Source: Mesorhizobium prunaredense
GTDB taxonomy: Bacteria > Pseudomonadota > Alphaproteobacteria > Rhizobiales > Rhizobiaceae
DNA length: 64,000 bases
Reading direction: 5' to 3'
NCBI RefSeq assembly: GCF_900156895.1
Contig: NZ_FTPD01000045.1
Span: forward strand, 192,987 to 256,986
Positions 17,704-27,317 of this stretch are shown one piece after another. The first letter of the stretch is position 1. Every line of letters begins with the position of its first letter. Under the pieces are notes generated by a model. The model saw only the letters and a list, made by a program, of their open reading frames with translations. It did no database searches and was not told where the DNA came from. A program made the position numbers and the translations under genes.

Positions 17704-18894
17704 TCAGCGCGTCAGGGACTTTAGCGCTGCCCGTAGCCCGCGCACGGACGCAGCCGTGTTCTGGCCGGTATCGAAGATAGTCATCGAAGCCTCACTCATC
17801 TCTCGGCGCAAATCCGCGTCATCGACCAAGCGTATCATTTTCTCTGCCAGGTCCGTACTGTCGCCGGCTGCGAAGGGAAGTGTATTGCGCCCTGGCTGGG
17901 CGATGTCTGTTGGCCCAATAGCACCTACGGAGTCAGACACCAGCAGCGGCAGTCCAACTGCTGCTGCCTCTGACAAAGTCAGTGGATGCGGATCATAGCC
18001 GGCAGCGTGCACAAGAACGTCAGCCGCTGCATAGAACTCCGGCAACCTGTCGACATTGACGAAACCAGCCAATGTGACAGGAAGTTTGTTGTTTGACGCG
18101 ATTTTGGCAATCGCGTCGTGTTGATCGCCGTTGCCAGCAACAACCACAGACAGCCTCCCCTGCAAGTCTGGTCTTTGTGCCAGCGCGGCCTTCAACGCAT
18201 CGATAATTATCATAGGCCGCTTGCGTTCCGTCAGTTTGCCGACTGCAAGGAAACATACGGCATCCTGAGAGACACCCCACTGCGTGCGCAGCTTCGAGTT
18301 CGCCGCCTTCCGACCCTCTCTTGCGGCCAGATGCGCTTGCTCGTCAATCGTGAATGGCGTGCGGAAAAGCTTGTCGCTAGGCACACCATAGGAGCGATAC
18401 ATGGCTTCGCTCCTGTCTCCGACGGTCAGCATTCTCGAATATGCTTTGAAAGCGACCCTCAGCAAGCCGCGGCGCAGTGTCTGCGACACGGAGGCCGGAC
18501 GCGGGCTGTCGAAACTATCCGAGATCATCAGCGATGGTTTGTGATGCAGCTTCGACCAGAGCAACGCAAACCTCTGTGTCGGTTGCGCATAGCCGTAAAG
18601 CACAACTGCATCCGGCCTAAATCGCGACAGCGCGGCGAATACGCTCGGGTTGCGGACATGAGATCGACCCGATTCCCGCATTCGGTCCGCCTCGGGAAGA
18701 AACTCGTGTGCATAACCCGAGGTGAGATCCATGGCCCAGGAGATTTCTGTTCCCATAACAGTATCGTAGTAAGGCTTCAGCCCTGCGGTTGAACAAAACA
18801 TGACCTTGGAGTCGATACCCTCAATCTGTGCGATTGCTCGATAAAAGGGCACAAAATGCTGAATTGGATGAGAAGCAACAATAGCGACGCGCAT
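17704..18894 (-). CDS. Glycosyltransferase family 4 protein (GT-B fold)
   Basis: A 396-residue GT-B enzyme. The N-terminal half opens with MRVAIVASHPIQHFVPFYR, and the C-terminal half has the nucleotide-sugar-binding region (AVGKLTERKRPMIIIDAL, then ADVLVHAAGYDPHPLTLSEA, where the usual EGFG/E motif is modified to PHPLTLSEA). It should add one sugar to the lipid-linked repeat unit at the inner membrane. Donor and acceptor cannot be read from the sequence. It is followed upstream by an FkbM methyltransferase (19 bp gap) and a CgeB-like glycosyltransferase, together forming a three-gene minus-strand operon. Confidence 0.87.
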   Translation of the reverse strand: MRVAIVASHPIQHFVPFYRAIAQIEGIDSKVMFCSTAGLKPYYDTVMGTEISWAMDLTSGYAHEFLPEADRMRESGRSHVRNPSVFAALSRFRPDAVVLYGYAQPTQRFALLWSKLHHKPSLMISDSFDSPRPASVSQTLRRGLLRVAFKAYSRMLTVGDRSEAMYRSYGVPSDKLFRTPFTIDEQAHLAAREGRKAANSKLRTQWGVSQDAVCFLAVGKLTERKRPMIIIDALKAALAQRPDLQGRLSVVVAGNGDQHDAIAKIASNNKLPVTLAGFVNVDRLPEFYAAADVLVHAAGYDPHPLTLSEAAAVGLPLLVSDSVGAIGPTDIAQPGRNTLPFAAGDSTDLAEKMIRLVDDADLRREMSEASMTIFDTGQNTAASVRGLRAALKSLTR

Positions 18895-18913
18895 CAGTAT
18901 TTCGACCGGCTAA

Positions 18914-19849
18914 TTATATATGAAACCCGACCACCGAGATTGCAGCCGCTTGGGACACACGTTCCGAGACGAAATTTACGTCCCGAAGAAACAGCTTGTT
19001 GTCGGCAACGGCATCTTGCGCACGCGCCTCTATATAGGGGGTGAGCTTCCGCGTGAACGGATCGTATGAATAGGGTGCAAAGCCACGTTCGCGAATGAAA
19101 GCTTCGATGTCAGCATTGTCGTGACCAAAGGTCTTGCCGCCCTCGTTCAACTCGACGATCATACCCCTTAGTTCCGGATGCGAAAGCGTCTGCCGTGCCC
19201 CATCGAGCACTTCGGTTTCAAAGCCCTCGACATCAATCTTAATCAAGGTCGGGGGGGTCGTCGCGCTGAAACTGTCAAGTGTCCGCACTTTGACCTCCAG
19301 CCGGCCGGCATCCGAGCTGTCGGTGTCAAGCGCCACGCGATTGACAGTGTCGAGATTGCTGGTGAAGTATTTAGTCTCGTCGCGATTGCCCACGCCGATA
19401 TTCTGCGCGTTCACCAGGCCTTCCGCATTGTTGACCCTGACGTTTGCGATCAGCTTCGCAAATGTCGACGGAATCGGCTCGAAACAGATGGTCTTGGCGC
19501 CGGCGGCTGCCGAAGCCAGCAGCGTGTAGGAACCAACATTGGCGCCGACATCATAGAACACGTCTCCAGAGCGCAGGAAATGCAGCAGAAACGCCATGTC
19601 GTGGAACTCATGCAGGCCGCAATAGATGTTGCCCGTCAGCCCTACGGCGCCGGGCTCAGCTATGAACCGTGCGCCATTGGCAAATGGCATGATGACCGGC
19701 TGTCCAAGCAAGCGTGCGCCGATCTGCCAGCGCAAATAGCGTGACCAGGCCGCCGTACGGCTGCGACGGGAGAGCGGGTGAGTGTTGAGGAATCGTGCGG
19801 TCGTGCGGAAGCTGTGTATAATACCCAATCTAGAATTCCCTGATGGCAA
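18914..19849 (-). CDS. FkbM-family SAM-dependent methyltransferase
   Basis: A 311-residue protein. The SAM-binding motif is VFYDVGANVGSYTLLAS, followed by the acidic motif II TICFEPIPSTFAKL, and the FkbM signature TLIKIDVEGFETEVLDGA. Members O-methylate sugars or polyketides; in a polysaccharide locus the target is probably a hydroxyl of a repeat-unit sugar. The start overlaps the end of the upstream CgeB-like glycosyltransferase by 20 bases, so they are coupled. It is one of three intact FkbM genes in this window. Confidence 0.88.
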   Translation of the reverse strand: MPSGNSRLGIIHSFRTTARFLNTHPLSRRSRTAAWSRYLRWQIGARLLGQPVIMPFANGARFIAEPGAVGLTGNIYCGLHEFHDMAFLLHFLRSGDVFYDVGANVGSYTLLASAAAGAKTICFEPIPSTFAKLIANVRVNNAEGLVNAQNIGVGNRDETKYFTSNLDTVNRVALDTDSSDAGRLEVKVRTLDSFSATTPPTLIKIDVEGFETEVLDGARQTLSHPELRGMIVELNEGGKTFGHDNADIEAFIRERGFAPYSYDPFTRKLTPYIEARAQDAVADNKLFLRDVNFVSERVSQAAAISVVGFHI

Positions 19850-21008
19850 TGCCGCGTTGGTCGGTTTCGGTGCTCGCCTTCGGTCCCAGCGGAAATGCGT
19901 GTTCTATCAAGTCCGAAATCTCGGCAGCGCGCCTCGCGTAGGAATAGGCCGGCACACAGCGTTGATATGCCCGTCCAATCATCTCCCGGCGCAATTCCGG
20001 CCGATGAAGGTAAAACCGGCACTTGTCGGCAAGTTCCTCGACTGTGGAGAATACGTCGATCTCACGCCCCGGCGTGAAATATTCACGTATCTCCGGGTTG
20101 TCGACATGCAGCATGAAACCGCCGCAAGCCGGGATTTCGAATGACCGGGTTGAAACAAGATCTTCCCATTCGCCAGACCCCGCGGTCCGCCCGAGATGAA
20201 CGGCAACGTTGATCCGCGCCTTCTGGATGGCGTCGCTGTAGCGCAACGACATCGGAATGCCGGCTTTGACCAGATCGCGATCCGCGCCGGAGAGTTCACT
20301 CTCCCATCGGTGGCCCATGATCTTGATGTCGAGCTCTGGTGCCGCATGCTTCAGGCCGACCAGCCATCGCTGCTTAGCGGGAGAGTGGTTACCGATATAG
20401 CCGATATCGGCATCATAGTCCTGTTCCCGTATCTCTCGCGACAGTGGGAGGTGCGCAGCGCTACAATAGCCATGTGGAACGAAGTGGGCCCGATCTCCCA
20501 TCCCGAGTTCCGTAAGATAGGCCATATGAAATGACTTGCTGGACACGAACATATCGAATTGTTTCAAGGATTGGACGTCGATGCCCTGATGATTGAAGTG
20601 GAAGTCGGGATAGAAGCAGATGATTTTGGTGCCCATGCCTTTGAACCGAGCGAGCAGCTCGGGCGTCAGCGACCATCCCTTGACTGTGAACAGCACATCG
20701 GGCTTCAGGCTTTCGCAATCCTCGATCAGCCGCCGATGATAGTCCCTGATGCGCGCCCGAAATGAGACGCGGCTGACCACCTTGGAGAGTCGCGACTGCA
20801 CGGGTCCACCGACGATGTAGCCGTAATCGACATCCTGAACAAGCCAGCCCGTCTCACGAAACCCATCGCGAAGGCCTTGGTCGGTCGATCCTGTCCAGAA
20901 ATTGCCGCCAAACAGCATGCACTTGGTGCGCGTGCTGTCAGTTCGCTGAGACGACGAGATCGGATTTGCCAGGTCCGGCACAACAACTTGCTTCAGTATG
21001 TCGGCCAA
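19830..21008 (-). CDS. CgeB-like glycosyltransferase (GT-B fold)
   Basis: A 392-residue protein with the CgeB/spore-maturation-type glycosyltransferase architecture: an N-terminal domain (CMLFGGNFWTGSTDQGLRDG, about residue 30) and a C-terminal domain containing the SFEIPACGGFMLHVDNPE motif that replaces the usual GT4 EGFG signature, followed by a helical tail. It probably adds a sugar to the repeat unit. The true start could be the first ATG given here or the methionine at residue 31 (MLFGGN). It is the first gene of the set with the FkbM and GT4 genes. Just upstream lies a decayed sugar-transferase gene. Confidence 0.8.
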   Translation of the reverse strand: MADILKQVVVPDLANPISSSQRTDSTRTKCMLFGGNFWTGSTDQGLRDGFRETGWLVQDVDYGYIVGGPVQSRLSKVVSRVSFRARIRDYHRRLIEDCESLKPDVLFTVKGWSLTPELLARFKGMGTKIICFYPDFHFNHQGIDVQSLKQFDMFVSSKSFHMAYLTELGMGDRAHFVPHGYCSAAHLPLSREIREQDYDADIGYIGNHSPAKQRWLVGLKHAAPELDIKIMGHRWESELSGADRDLVKAGIPMSLRYSDAIQKARINVAVHLGRTAGSGEWEDLVSTRSFEIPACGGFMLHVDNPEIREYFTPGREIDVFSTVEELADKCRFYLHRPELRREMIGRAYQRCVPAYSYARRAAEISDLIEHAFPLGPKASTETDQRGIAIREF

Positions 21009-21009
21009 G

Positions 21010-21270
21010 CGCTATTGAGCTCCAAAGCCAGTCAGAACGGGTCTTGATGGTCCTGACTATGATAAACAGGTTAAGCGACGGTGATGTAGAAGAAGTCGTA
21101 GTGCAGATTCTTGGGCACGTCGTCAACCCGCAACGTGCGCTTGATTGACCTGAGCCCAACCGATTACGCCGCACCTCAGAATTTGACGATGGAGCGGCAG
21201 CTCGCCTTTATACCGCTGCGAGCACTACCGCTTCTGGATGGGTCCGATCCAGCTCATCCGGACAAACCCC
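21010..21270 (-). pseudogene. Decayed C-terminal fragment of an undecaprenyl-phosphate sugar transferase
   Basis: The minus strand reads MSWIGP, then VIGWAQVNQ, then a distorted version of the tail of the bacterial sugar transferase, interrupted by several stops and frameshifts. The DNA aligns along its length with the 3' end of the intact sugar transferase at 47996-49273, including its end (GFGAR region). Only the last quarter of the gene remains. It is not translatable as a protein. Confidence 0.8.
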
Positions 21271-22179
21271 AGCGCAAATGTGAGTCATGAGCCTGTGCTT
21301 TTTCGCTCAGCGGAATTTGCCGAGAATCGTCCGAGTCGTGTGTTGGATCCACGGACGCGTTTTAGCAATGACCTTGCCCCGCGCCTCACTCAACTCGTCG
21401 CTTAATCTCAATGGATCGAACTTGCAGCCAGCGGATAGCGTCCTGACGTTGCGATCATCGATTCCCGTGGGTAAGTGCCATGACCAAGGCTTCGCAAGAT
21501 CGGGCCGGCCGGTTCTTGACGGAGTTTGAGCGGTATCAGCGCTCGGAGAAGGCATCGGTGCCGGCGCTGGGATGGGGCAGTGACACTACGGCCTCGGATG
21601 GATTGGATTAGGGGACGGGAATTTAAAAGTGTTTCAAGTGCCTAGTCAGACAGCGCCAGGCCGGTAGACGGATTTTCCGCTCATCGGAATCCTGTTGCTG
21701 TCGCTTCTTGCGTTGCTCGCCAGGCGGAAAGCTTCCTCAATATCGTCTTGTTGGGCGAAAGGAAGCTCGCTCGCTCTGCCACGTTGGTGCCGCCTTTGCC
21801 AATGGCGCGCTCCGCCACACAAACGGATCAGCTTATTGTCGTCTGCGCCGCTCAGGCGCGAATTAAGACTCTAAGGTCCCGTTCAACTGGCCTCGTTCTT
21901 AGCGGCGCGTTTATCCCGGCCTTGCTCGACGTAATGCCAATCTAGATATACCGTCGTCACCATCGACGCGACTGTCAATGCGATATGACCGCGAAGAAGC
22001 CGGCTACACCCTCGCGCAATGATAATCAGGGGCCTTGCGCACCCCGCGTATTTGTAGTGGCTTTGGCGTTTGAGTTAGGTTAGATCACAGCGACTGCCAA
22101 TTTGGGCTGCCGCTCTTCCTTGCATGTTTCGGTGCGCCTACCGATCGCGCGGCAACGCTTCCGGAGATGACCCGACCAC
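21271..22179. other. About 900 bp without a recognisable gene
   Basis: Short frames exist on both strands (an 82-codon minus-strand frame at 21307-21555 and a 44-codon plus-strand frame starting near 21480), but none has a recognisable domain. Because the adjoining 260 bp is a decayed gene, this stretch probably consists of further gene debris and the promoter of the methyltransferase at 22180. Confidence 0.45.
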
Positions 22180-22875
22180 ATGAACTGGTTGAGACGAAAC
22201 CCGGATTTGATCCGCATTCTCCGCCTGGTGAAGTATGAGGCGGAAGGCCTATTTGCACATGTTCTCGGGAAGCTCTCTCTAAAACAGAGGCGTAAGCTTT
22301 CTGAACTCGCCAAACAACGCCATTTGAAGCTCAATTTCGCCAGCGGCGTCGTCCCGCGCGCGCGATGGGTCAACGTCGACGTTATCGCACAGGCTGATAT
22401 CCGGATGGATCTTCGGCGGCGCATTCCATTGCCTGACAACTGCGTGCAGCACATTTTCTGCGAACACTTCTGTGACCACTTGCAGTTTCCAATCGCGATC
22501 GGCAACTTCCTTAAGGAAAGCTTCCGCGTGCTTGAGCCAGGCGGCCGGGTGCGTCTCGTGATGCACGACATGGAGGGCCTCGCCAAAGCCTATCTGAATC
22601 GTGACCAGCGCTACTTCACCGAAAGCGGGATCACACTGTCGACCATGGCTGAATCAGTGAATCTGCTGTTTCGCTTCAACGACTTTCATCAATTCCTGTA
22701 TGATTTCGAGACGTTCAAGATGTTGCTCGAGCGCGCCGGCTTCATAAGTATCGAGAAATGTTCTTATCGTGAAAGCAGGGCTGGCCCTGAGCTTGCACTT
22801 GATCATGACGCGCCCGGTCGCGAGTTGATGTCGATGTATATCGAGGCTGTAAAGCCGGAATCGCTCACGACATAG
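22180..22875 (+). CDS. Class I SAM-dependent methyltransferase-like protein
   Basis: A 231-residue protein with the Methyltransf_11-type pattern. A weak glycine motif (LKLNFASGVVPRARWVNVDV) stands where LNVGCG is expected; it is followed by IPLPDNCVQHIFCEHFCDH, ESFRVLEPGGRVRLVMHD and a C-terminal helical part. The first glycine motif is degenerate (NFASG), so SAM binding may be weakened. Similar proteins in polysaccharide loci are predicted to methylate sugars. It is the only plus-strand gene between 17704 and 30553 and sits apart from both operons. Confidence 0.72.
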   Translation: MNWLRRNPDLIRILRLVKYEAEGLFAHVLGKLSLKQRRKLSELAKQRHLKLNFASGVVPRARWVNVDVIAQADIRMDLRRRIPLPDNCVQHIFCEHFCDHLQFPIAIGNFLKESFRVLEPGGRVRLVMHDMEGLAKAYLNRDQRYFTESGITLSTMAESVNLLFRFNDFHQFLYDFETFKMLLERAGFISIEKCSYRESRAGPELALDHDAPGRELMSMYIEAVKPESLTT

Positions 22876-22934
22876 GACGCGCCGCTCGAGTAAGCCCACT
22901 TCGATCACGGTGGGAGCCGCATCTGTCGCTTCGC

Positions 22935-24293
22935 TCAGGCGCGAACGACGGTTTCGCCGCTGAATCCCTTTCGGGCCATGACGTTTCTCGTGTCGATGAT
23001 GAGCTGAGCTGACTGGCTGATCCGTCCGAAGTCAATTGCGTCGTGATCTGTAATGATCAAGACGGCATCTACAGCTTCGGCGTGGTCCACATCCACGGAA
23101 CACATTCCGACGAGAGATGCGTGCTCTCGTGTCGGAGGAATCTCAGCGACATGTGGGTCGTGATAGGCGACATCTGCACCGCGTTTTAGGAGCGCCTCCA
23201 TGATCTCAAGCGATGGGCTTTCACGGATGTCGGAGACATTCTTCTTGTAAGCGAGGCCTATCAGCAGCAGCTTGGAACGGCTCAGCGACTTGCCGAGCCG
23301 CTTGTCGAGTTCGAGCTCAAGGCGCGCAATGACATACGAGGGCATCGCCGAATTTATCTCGCCTGCCAGTTCGATGAACTTCGTATTTAGCCCGTAGCCG
23401 CGGGACTTCCAGGTGAGATAGAACGGATCGATCGGGATACAGTGGCCGCCGAGGCCGGGCCCGGGATAGAAGGGCATGAAGCCGAACGGCTTGGTGGCCG
23501 CGGCGTCGATGACTTCCCAGACGTTGATTCCCATCGCGTCGTAGATGATCTTCAATTCATTGACCAATGCGATGTTCACGGACCTAAACACGTTCTCAGT
23601 GATCTTGGTGGCCTCAGCGACCTTGAGCGAAGAGACGCGGACGGTCTTCTCTACCACTGCGCTGTAGAACGTGTCGACGATTTCAGCCGCCAACGCGCCG
23701 TCTCCCGAAACAACCTTGGGGATGGTCGTCGTCGAGAAGCGCAGGCTGCCCGGATCTTCGCGCTCCGGCGAGAAGCCGATGAAAAAATCGCTGCCTGAAA
23801 CCAGCCCTGTCGCTTCGAGGATTGGTTTCACGACCTCATCCGTAGTGCCGGGATAGGTGGTCGATTCCAGAACCACCAACTGTCCTTCCCTTAGCCTTTC
23901 GGCGATGGCTTGGGACGTCGCTTCCACGTAGTGCAGGTCGGGCTCACGGTAGCGCGAAAGTGGCGTAGGCACGCAGATGACGATCACATCGCACGAGGTG
24001 AGCTCATCGAAATCGGCAGTAGCGCGCATACGCTTTCCCCTAACATGCTCCGCCAGTTCTACGGAGCTGACGGCATCGATGTAGGACTTTCCAGAGTTCA
24101 AGGTTGCGATCTTGGACGGATCGACGTCAAAACCAAGGACAAGGTAGCCGCCGCGGACACTCGCCGCTGCCAGGGGCAGGCCGACATAGCCCAATCCGAT
24201 CACGCCGACGGTCGCCGACTTATTCAGGAGTTTTTGGCGCAGCGCTTCCCCAACGTCTATGCCAACACCTTGCTTCGTCTTGTTTATGTTCAT
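22935..24293 (-). CDS. UDP-N-acetyl-hexosamine 6-dehydrogenase (WecC/WbpA type)
   Basis: A 452-residue NAD-dependent nucleotide-sugar dehydrogenase. It has the N-terminal Rossmann motif GVIGLGYVGLPLA, the central helix and the catalytic cysteine in GGHCIPID (Cys285). It oxidises C6 of UDP-ManNAc or UDP-GlcNAc in two steps to the uronic acid. The WecB-type epimerase in the same operon favours UDP-ManNAc as substrate, giving UDP-ManNAcA. An N-terminal extension of about 27 residues before the Rossmann fold is typical of the WbpA/TviB branch, so UDP-GlcNAc is also possible. Its ATG overlaps the stop of the glycosyltransferase upstream (ATGA). Confidence 0.9.
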   Translation of the reverse strand: MNINKTKQGVGIDVGEALRQKLLNKSATVGVIGLGYVGLPLAAASVRGGYLVLGFDVDPSKIATLNSGKSYIDAVSSVELAEHVRGKRMRATADFDELTSCDVIVICVPTPLSRYREPDLHYVEATSQAIAERLREGQLVVLESTTYPGTTDEVVKPILEATGLVSGSDFFIGFSPEREDPGSLRFSTTTIPKVVSGDGALAAEIVDTFYSAVVEKTVRVSSLKVAEATKITENVFRSVNIALVNELKIIYDAMGINVWEVIDAAATKPFGFMPFYPGPGLGGHCIPIDPFYLTWKSRGYGLNTKFIELAGEINSAMPSYVIARLELELDKRLGKSLSRSKLLLIGLAYKKNVSDIRESPSLEIMEALLKRGADVAYHDPHVAEIPPTREHASLVGMCSVDVDHAEAVDAVLIITDHDAIDFGRISQSAQLIIDTRNVMARKGFSGETVVRA

Positions 24294-25561
24294 TTTCCAT
24301 CTGCTCTCTGTTGATCGGTTGCGGTGCGGGAACCGTTTGCCTTAGCAATGGATTCGAGGATTGCCAGCATGTTCGCAGCCAGAGCGGGTCGTGAATAGCG
24401 CTCCGCTGCGATCGAGCAGTTCTGATGCATACGCCGATAATTCCGCGGATCATCGCGCAGACGCAGGATAGCCAGGGCAAGCGCTTCCGCGTCCTCCGGC
24501 TCTATCACGACGCCTGTTTGTGTGAAGTTGATGATATCGGCCGCCTCTCCCTTGACTCCCATGATAATGGGAATGCCCATCGCCATTGACTCAAACATCT
24601 TGGAAGGAATGACCGACTGAAACAGATTGTCCTTCTTCAAATGAATGATCGACAGATCGAGCAGTGACCAATAGCGGCCGACCTCTGCCTTTGGCACCGT
24701 GTCGAGAAAGACGACGTTCGAAAGCCCAAGCTCAGCGGCCCGCACTTTGAGCTGGGTCTTTAAGGCTCCGTCTCCGAGCATCAGGATGCATAGCTCGGTT
24801 TCGCCTCGTGCAGCGATTTTCGCACCTGCCTCCAAAAGCGTATGCAGACCGTGAGCCATGCCGTGCGTGCCGATGTAGCCGCAGACGAATTTTCCCTGAA
24901 GTCCGAGTTCGCCCTCCAGTTCGGCGTCTTTCGGGCGTGGTCGAAAATTGGCGAGATCCGCACCGTTGGTCACGATCTCAACCTTTGCGGGGTCGATTCC
25001 TCGCTCTGCGAGAATGCGACGAAACGAGTGGGTCACGCAGACGATTGCTGCTGCCTTACGATAGAGGAACATCTCGATACGTTCCAGCATCGAAAGCAAT
25101 CTACCCTCGCGCAGAGCACCTACGGCCCGTATCGATTCCGGCCAGAGATCCCTCAGTTCGAAGACAAAGGGCGCACGCTTCAACAGTCCGACGACATATC
25201 CTGCAAAGGCAGTGAAGAATTGGGGTGATGTCGCCACAACCACGTCCGCCTTGTGCGTGAACGGAGCAGCCAGGATCGCGGCGATCAGAAAACTCACATA
25301 GTCGAGCGTGCGCCACAGAAACCCTTCATTCGCCGAGATCAGGGTCCAGACGCGCACCACCTTGATGCCTTCCATGGTCTCTGTCTGCCACAATCTGTTC
25401 TTGTATCCGCCGAACACCTTGCCCCGCGGAAAATTTGGCGCGCACGTGACAACGGTCACTTGATGCCCTGCTGCGACCCATTCGCGGCAATGCTCGAAGG
25501 TGCGGCTTGCGGGCGCGTTCACCTCGGGCGGGAAATTGTCGGATAGGAAAAGAATATGCAA
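24290..25561 (-). CDS. WbuB-type glycosyltransferase family 4
   Basis: A 423-residue GT-B enzyme of the WbuB-like branch. It starts MHILFLSDNFPPEVNAPASR, which is typical of that group, and has FVFELRDLWPESIRAVG and the donor-site region SKMFESMAMGIPIIMG with VIEPEDAEALALAI. The WbuB group transfers acetamido sugars such as FucNAc; here the operon makes an N-acetylhexosamine uronic acid, which would fit. It overlaps the dehydrogenase by four bases and lies 115 bp from the heparinase-like gene. Specificity is inferred from the neighbours. Confidence 0.87.
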   Translation of the reverse strand: MHILFLSDNFPPEVNAPASRTFEHCREWVAAGHQVTVVTCAPNFPRGKVFGGYKNRLWQTETMEGIKVVRVWTLISANEGFLWRTLDYVSFLIAAILAAPFTHKADVVVATSPQFFTAFAGYVVGLLKRAPFVFELRDLWPESIRAVGALREGRLLSMLERIEMFLYRKAAAIVCVTHSFRRILAERGIDPAKVEIVTNGADLANFRPRPKDAELEGELGLQGKFVCGYIGTHGMAHGLHTLLEAGAKIAARGETELCILMLGDGALKTQLKVRAAELGLSNVVFLDTVPKAEVGRYWSLLDLSIIHLKKDNLFQSVIPSKMFESMAMGIPIIMGVKGEAADIINFTQTGVVIEPEDAEALALAILRLRDDPRNYRRMHQNCSIAAERYSRPALAANMLAILESIAKANGSRTATDQQRADGK

Positions 25562-25676
25562 GTCGCTTCTCCGGTTGAGAAAACGGAAATCATGCGGTTC
25601 GGTGGATGGCTTGAAGATAAACCTTCAAGCGGATGACCGCGGCCGGCCGAGACCCCGCGACTATTGATGCCTCTTA

Positions 25677-27311
25677 CTATGAGGTGCTTAAAGGGATGCC
25701 CTCGAAACGAATGATCGCGCAATTTTCAACCGCCTTGACGACTAGGCAGAATGAAGGCTGAGATATACCGAACTCCGGGTGGTATGTCGCGGACACGATA
25801 TCTCCTTCGCCTTTTTCCAGCACCCAGTTGAGCACTGATCGCCCCTTCACGATCGCCTGCCCCCCGACGCCATTGGGACGTAGCTCCACCCCCGGCACGA
25901 AGTGATAGCGTGCCTGCGCCTCCCGCACGGGGCCCGTGATCTTGTCATTGATACGGAGGTGTGCCGTGCCGGCTTCGAAATGCCGGACGTGGACCGGGCG
26001 ACCCGCGAGCCTGCGATATCCGTCATGGCTGGCGCGAATGCTCACAGAGGCACCCGCTTCAACGATATCGATCGCAATCGGCCTCGCGCGTTGCGCGACA
26101 CGAAACCCCCCCCACACTTCCGAAGAGTCAGCATTATCAACCGTAACGGTGTTGTGCGCGGGGGTTCCCCTTTGCCTGAGCCGTTCCGGGCCGGCGCCGT
26201 ATTCGGAAGTGCCGGAATTGACCAGGATACGATGCCCATCGAGCGACATCTCGAAGGAGAGTGTATCGGCATGCGCGTGGCCGGGCAGATAGTCAGGTCC
26301 GATTCGCGCGACATCGATGATCGTCGTCATGCGATCGTCGGCAAACCGCGCATAGCCGCTTCGATCGAGACGAACGAGGCCGCGACCAGGGTCCTGCACT
26401 GCGCCAAACCCCAATCTTTCGGCATAGGCGTTCAATTCTGCCGGCAATGGCGCGATGCCCTTCGCCGCGTCGTTAAAGAATGCGATGTCACCGTCAGGGT
26501 GACACATTGCGGCAAGCCAACGCCGCATCGCCGGAACGCGCAATACCAATTCTTTTGAGACATCATCGCCGACGTTGAATGCGCGAGTGATGTTGACGAG
26601 ATCGAGAACGTCCTCCAGCGCCAAAGCGTGGTACATGGTGCTGAGCTCGAAATGTCCCCCATCGCTCAGAATCTGTTCGTCGATCACGCGCTCGAGAATC
26701 GAGAGGCCGCGTTCAAGCCAGGCATTCGCTTCCGCGCCCTCAAAGAAGGCTCCGGCAAATACCAGCGCCTTGGCGTTGGCGAAAAGATGGTTGCCAAGAA
26801 GATGGTACTCTAAGCGTTTCGTGAGCCAACGCACCTGCACAGCCAGGCTGTGGATCGCCGCAGGCGATAGGTCGTTGCCCGCAAGCGCCCACTTAATCCA
26901 GTTCACGATGCGCAATGATACGGGATAAGGCTCCCACCCCGAACCCGCGCTTGGCGGGTTGCCAGCAATCCAGCGCTCGATGAGGGCCTTATGCCACTCC
27001 TTTCGCTCTCCGCTTGCCACAGCACTAAGATCGTCGAAATAATGCAGATTATAGCGCCAGAGCTTTGCCAGACACGGTGCATCCCAGCCGAATGCCAATG
27101 AACCTGGACGATTGAGAAAAATGAACTCGTTTGGTGCCGTCATGCTTGGACGCCGATGCGCTGGCTCGGCAAAGCTGCCTTCATGGGCGCGCAGTTGTGG
27201 TGCCCGTGCAAGATCGGGTTTGGGATGGTGCATCCGGAATAGCACCCGACCGTAGATCTGGATCAGCCGCAAGTGCTTTAACGTGTGAAAATAGCGTCCG
27301 ATGCCACCCAT
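25677..27311 (-). CDS. Heparinase II/III-family polysaccharide lyase-like protein
   Basis: A 544-residue protein with an (alpha/alpha)-toroid N-terminal half (around residues 90-330, including WHKALIERWIAGNPPS and GNHLFANAKALVFAG) and the C-terminal heparinase II/III beta-sandwich. The conserved GHAHADTLSFEMSLDG and RGTPAHNTVTVDN, containing the expected catalytic histidines, are both present. There is no obvious signal peptide. Such genes are common inside EPS clusters that make uronic acids, where they may trim or proof-read the polymer. It lies between WbuB-like and WecB-like genes (6 bp gap to the latter), so it belongs to the uronic-acid module. Confidence 0.85.
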   Translation of the reverse strand: MGGIGRYFHTLKHLRLIQIYGRVLFRMHHPKPDLARAPQLRAHEGSFAEPAHRRPSMTAPNEFIFLNRPGSLAFGWDAPCLAKLWRYNLHYFDDLSAVASGERKEWHKALIERWIAGNPPSAGSGWEPYPVSLRIVNWIKWALAGNDLSPAAIHSLAVQVRWLTKRLEYHLLGNHLFANAKALVFAGAFFEGAEANAWLERGLSILERVIDEQILSDGGHFELSTMYHALALEDVLDLVNITRAFNVGDDVSKELVLRVPAMRRWLAAMCHPDGDIAFFNDAAKGIAPLPAELNAYAERLGFGAVQDPGRGLVRLDRSGYARFADDRMTTIIDVARIGPDYLPGHAHADTLSFEMSLDGHRILVNSGTSEYGAGPERLRQRGTPAHNTVTVDNADSSEVWGGFRVAQRARPIAIDIVEAGASVSIRASHDGYRRLAGRPVHVRHFEAGTAHLRINDKITGPVREAQARYHFVPGVELRPNGVGGQAIVKGRSVLNWVLEKGEGDIVSATYHPEFGISQPSFCLVVKAVENCAIIRFEGIPLSTS

Positions 27312-27317
27312 GGCCGG

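Noticed and set aside
21307..21555. 82-codon minus-strand frame next to the sugar-transferase scar
   Set aside because: It looks partly protein-like but matches no family that I can recognise, and the area is gene debris.
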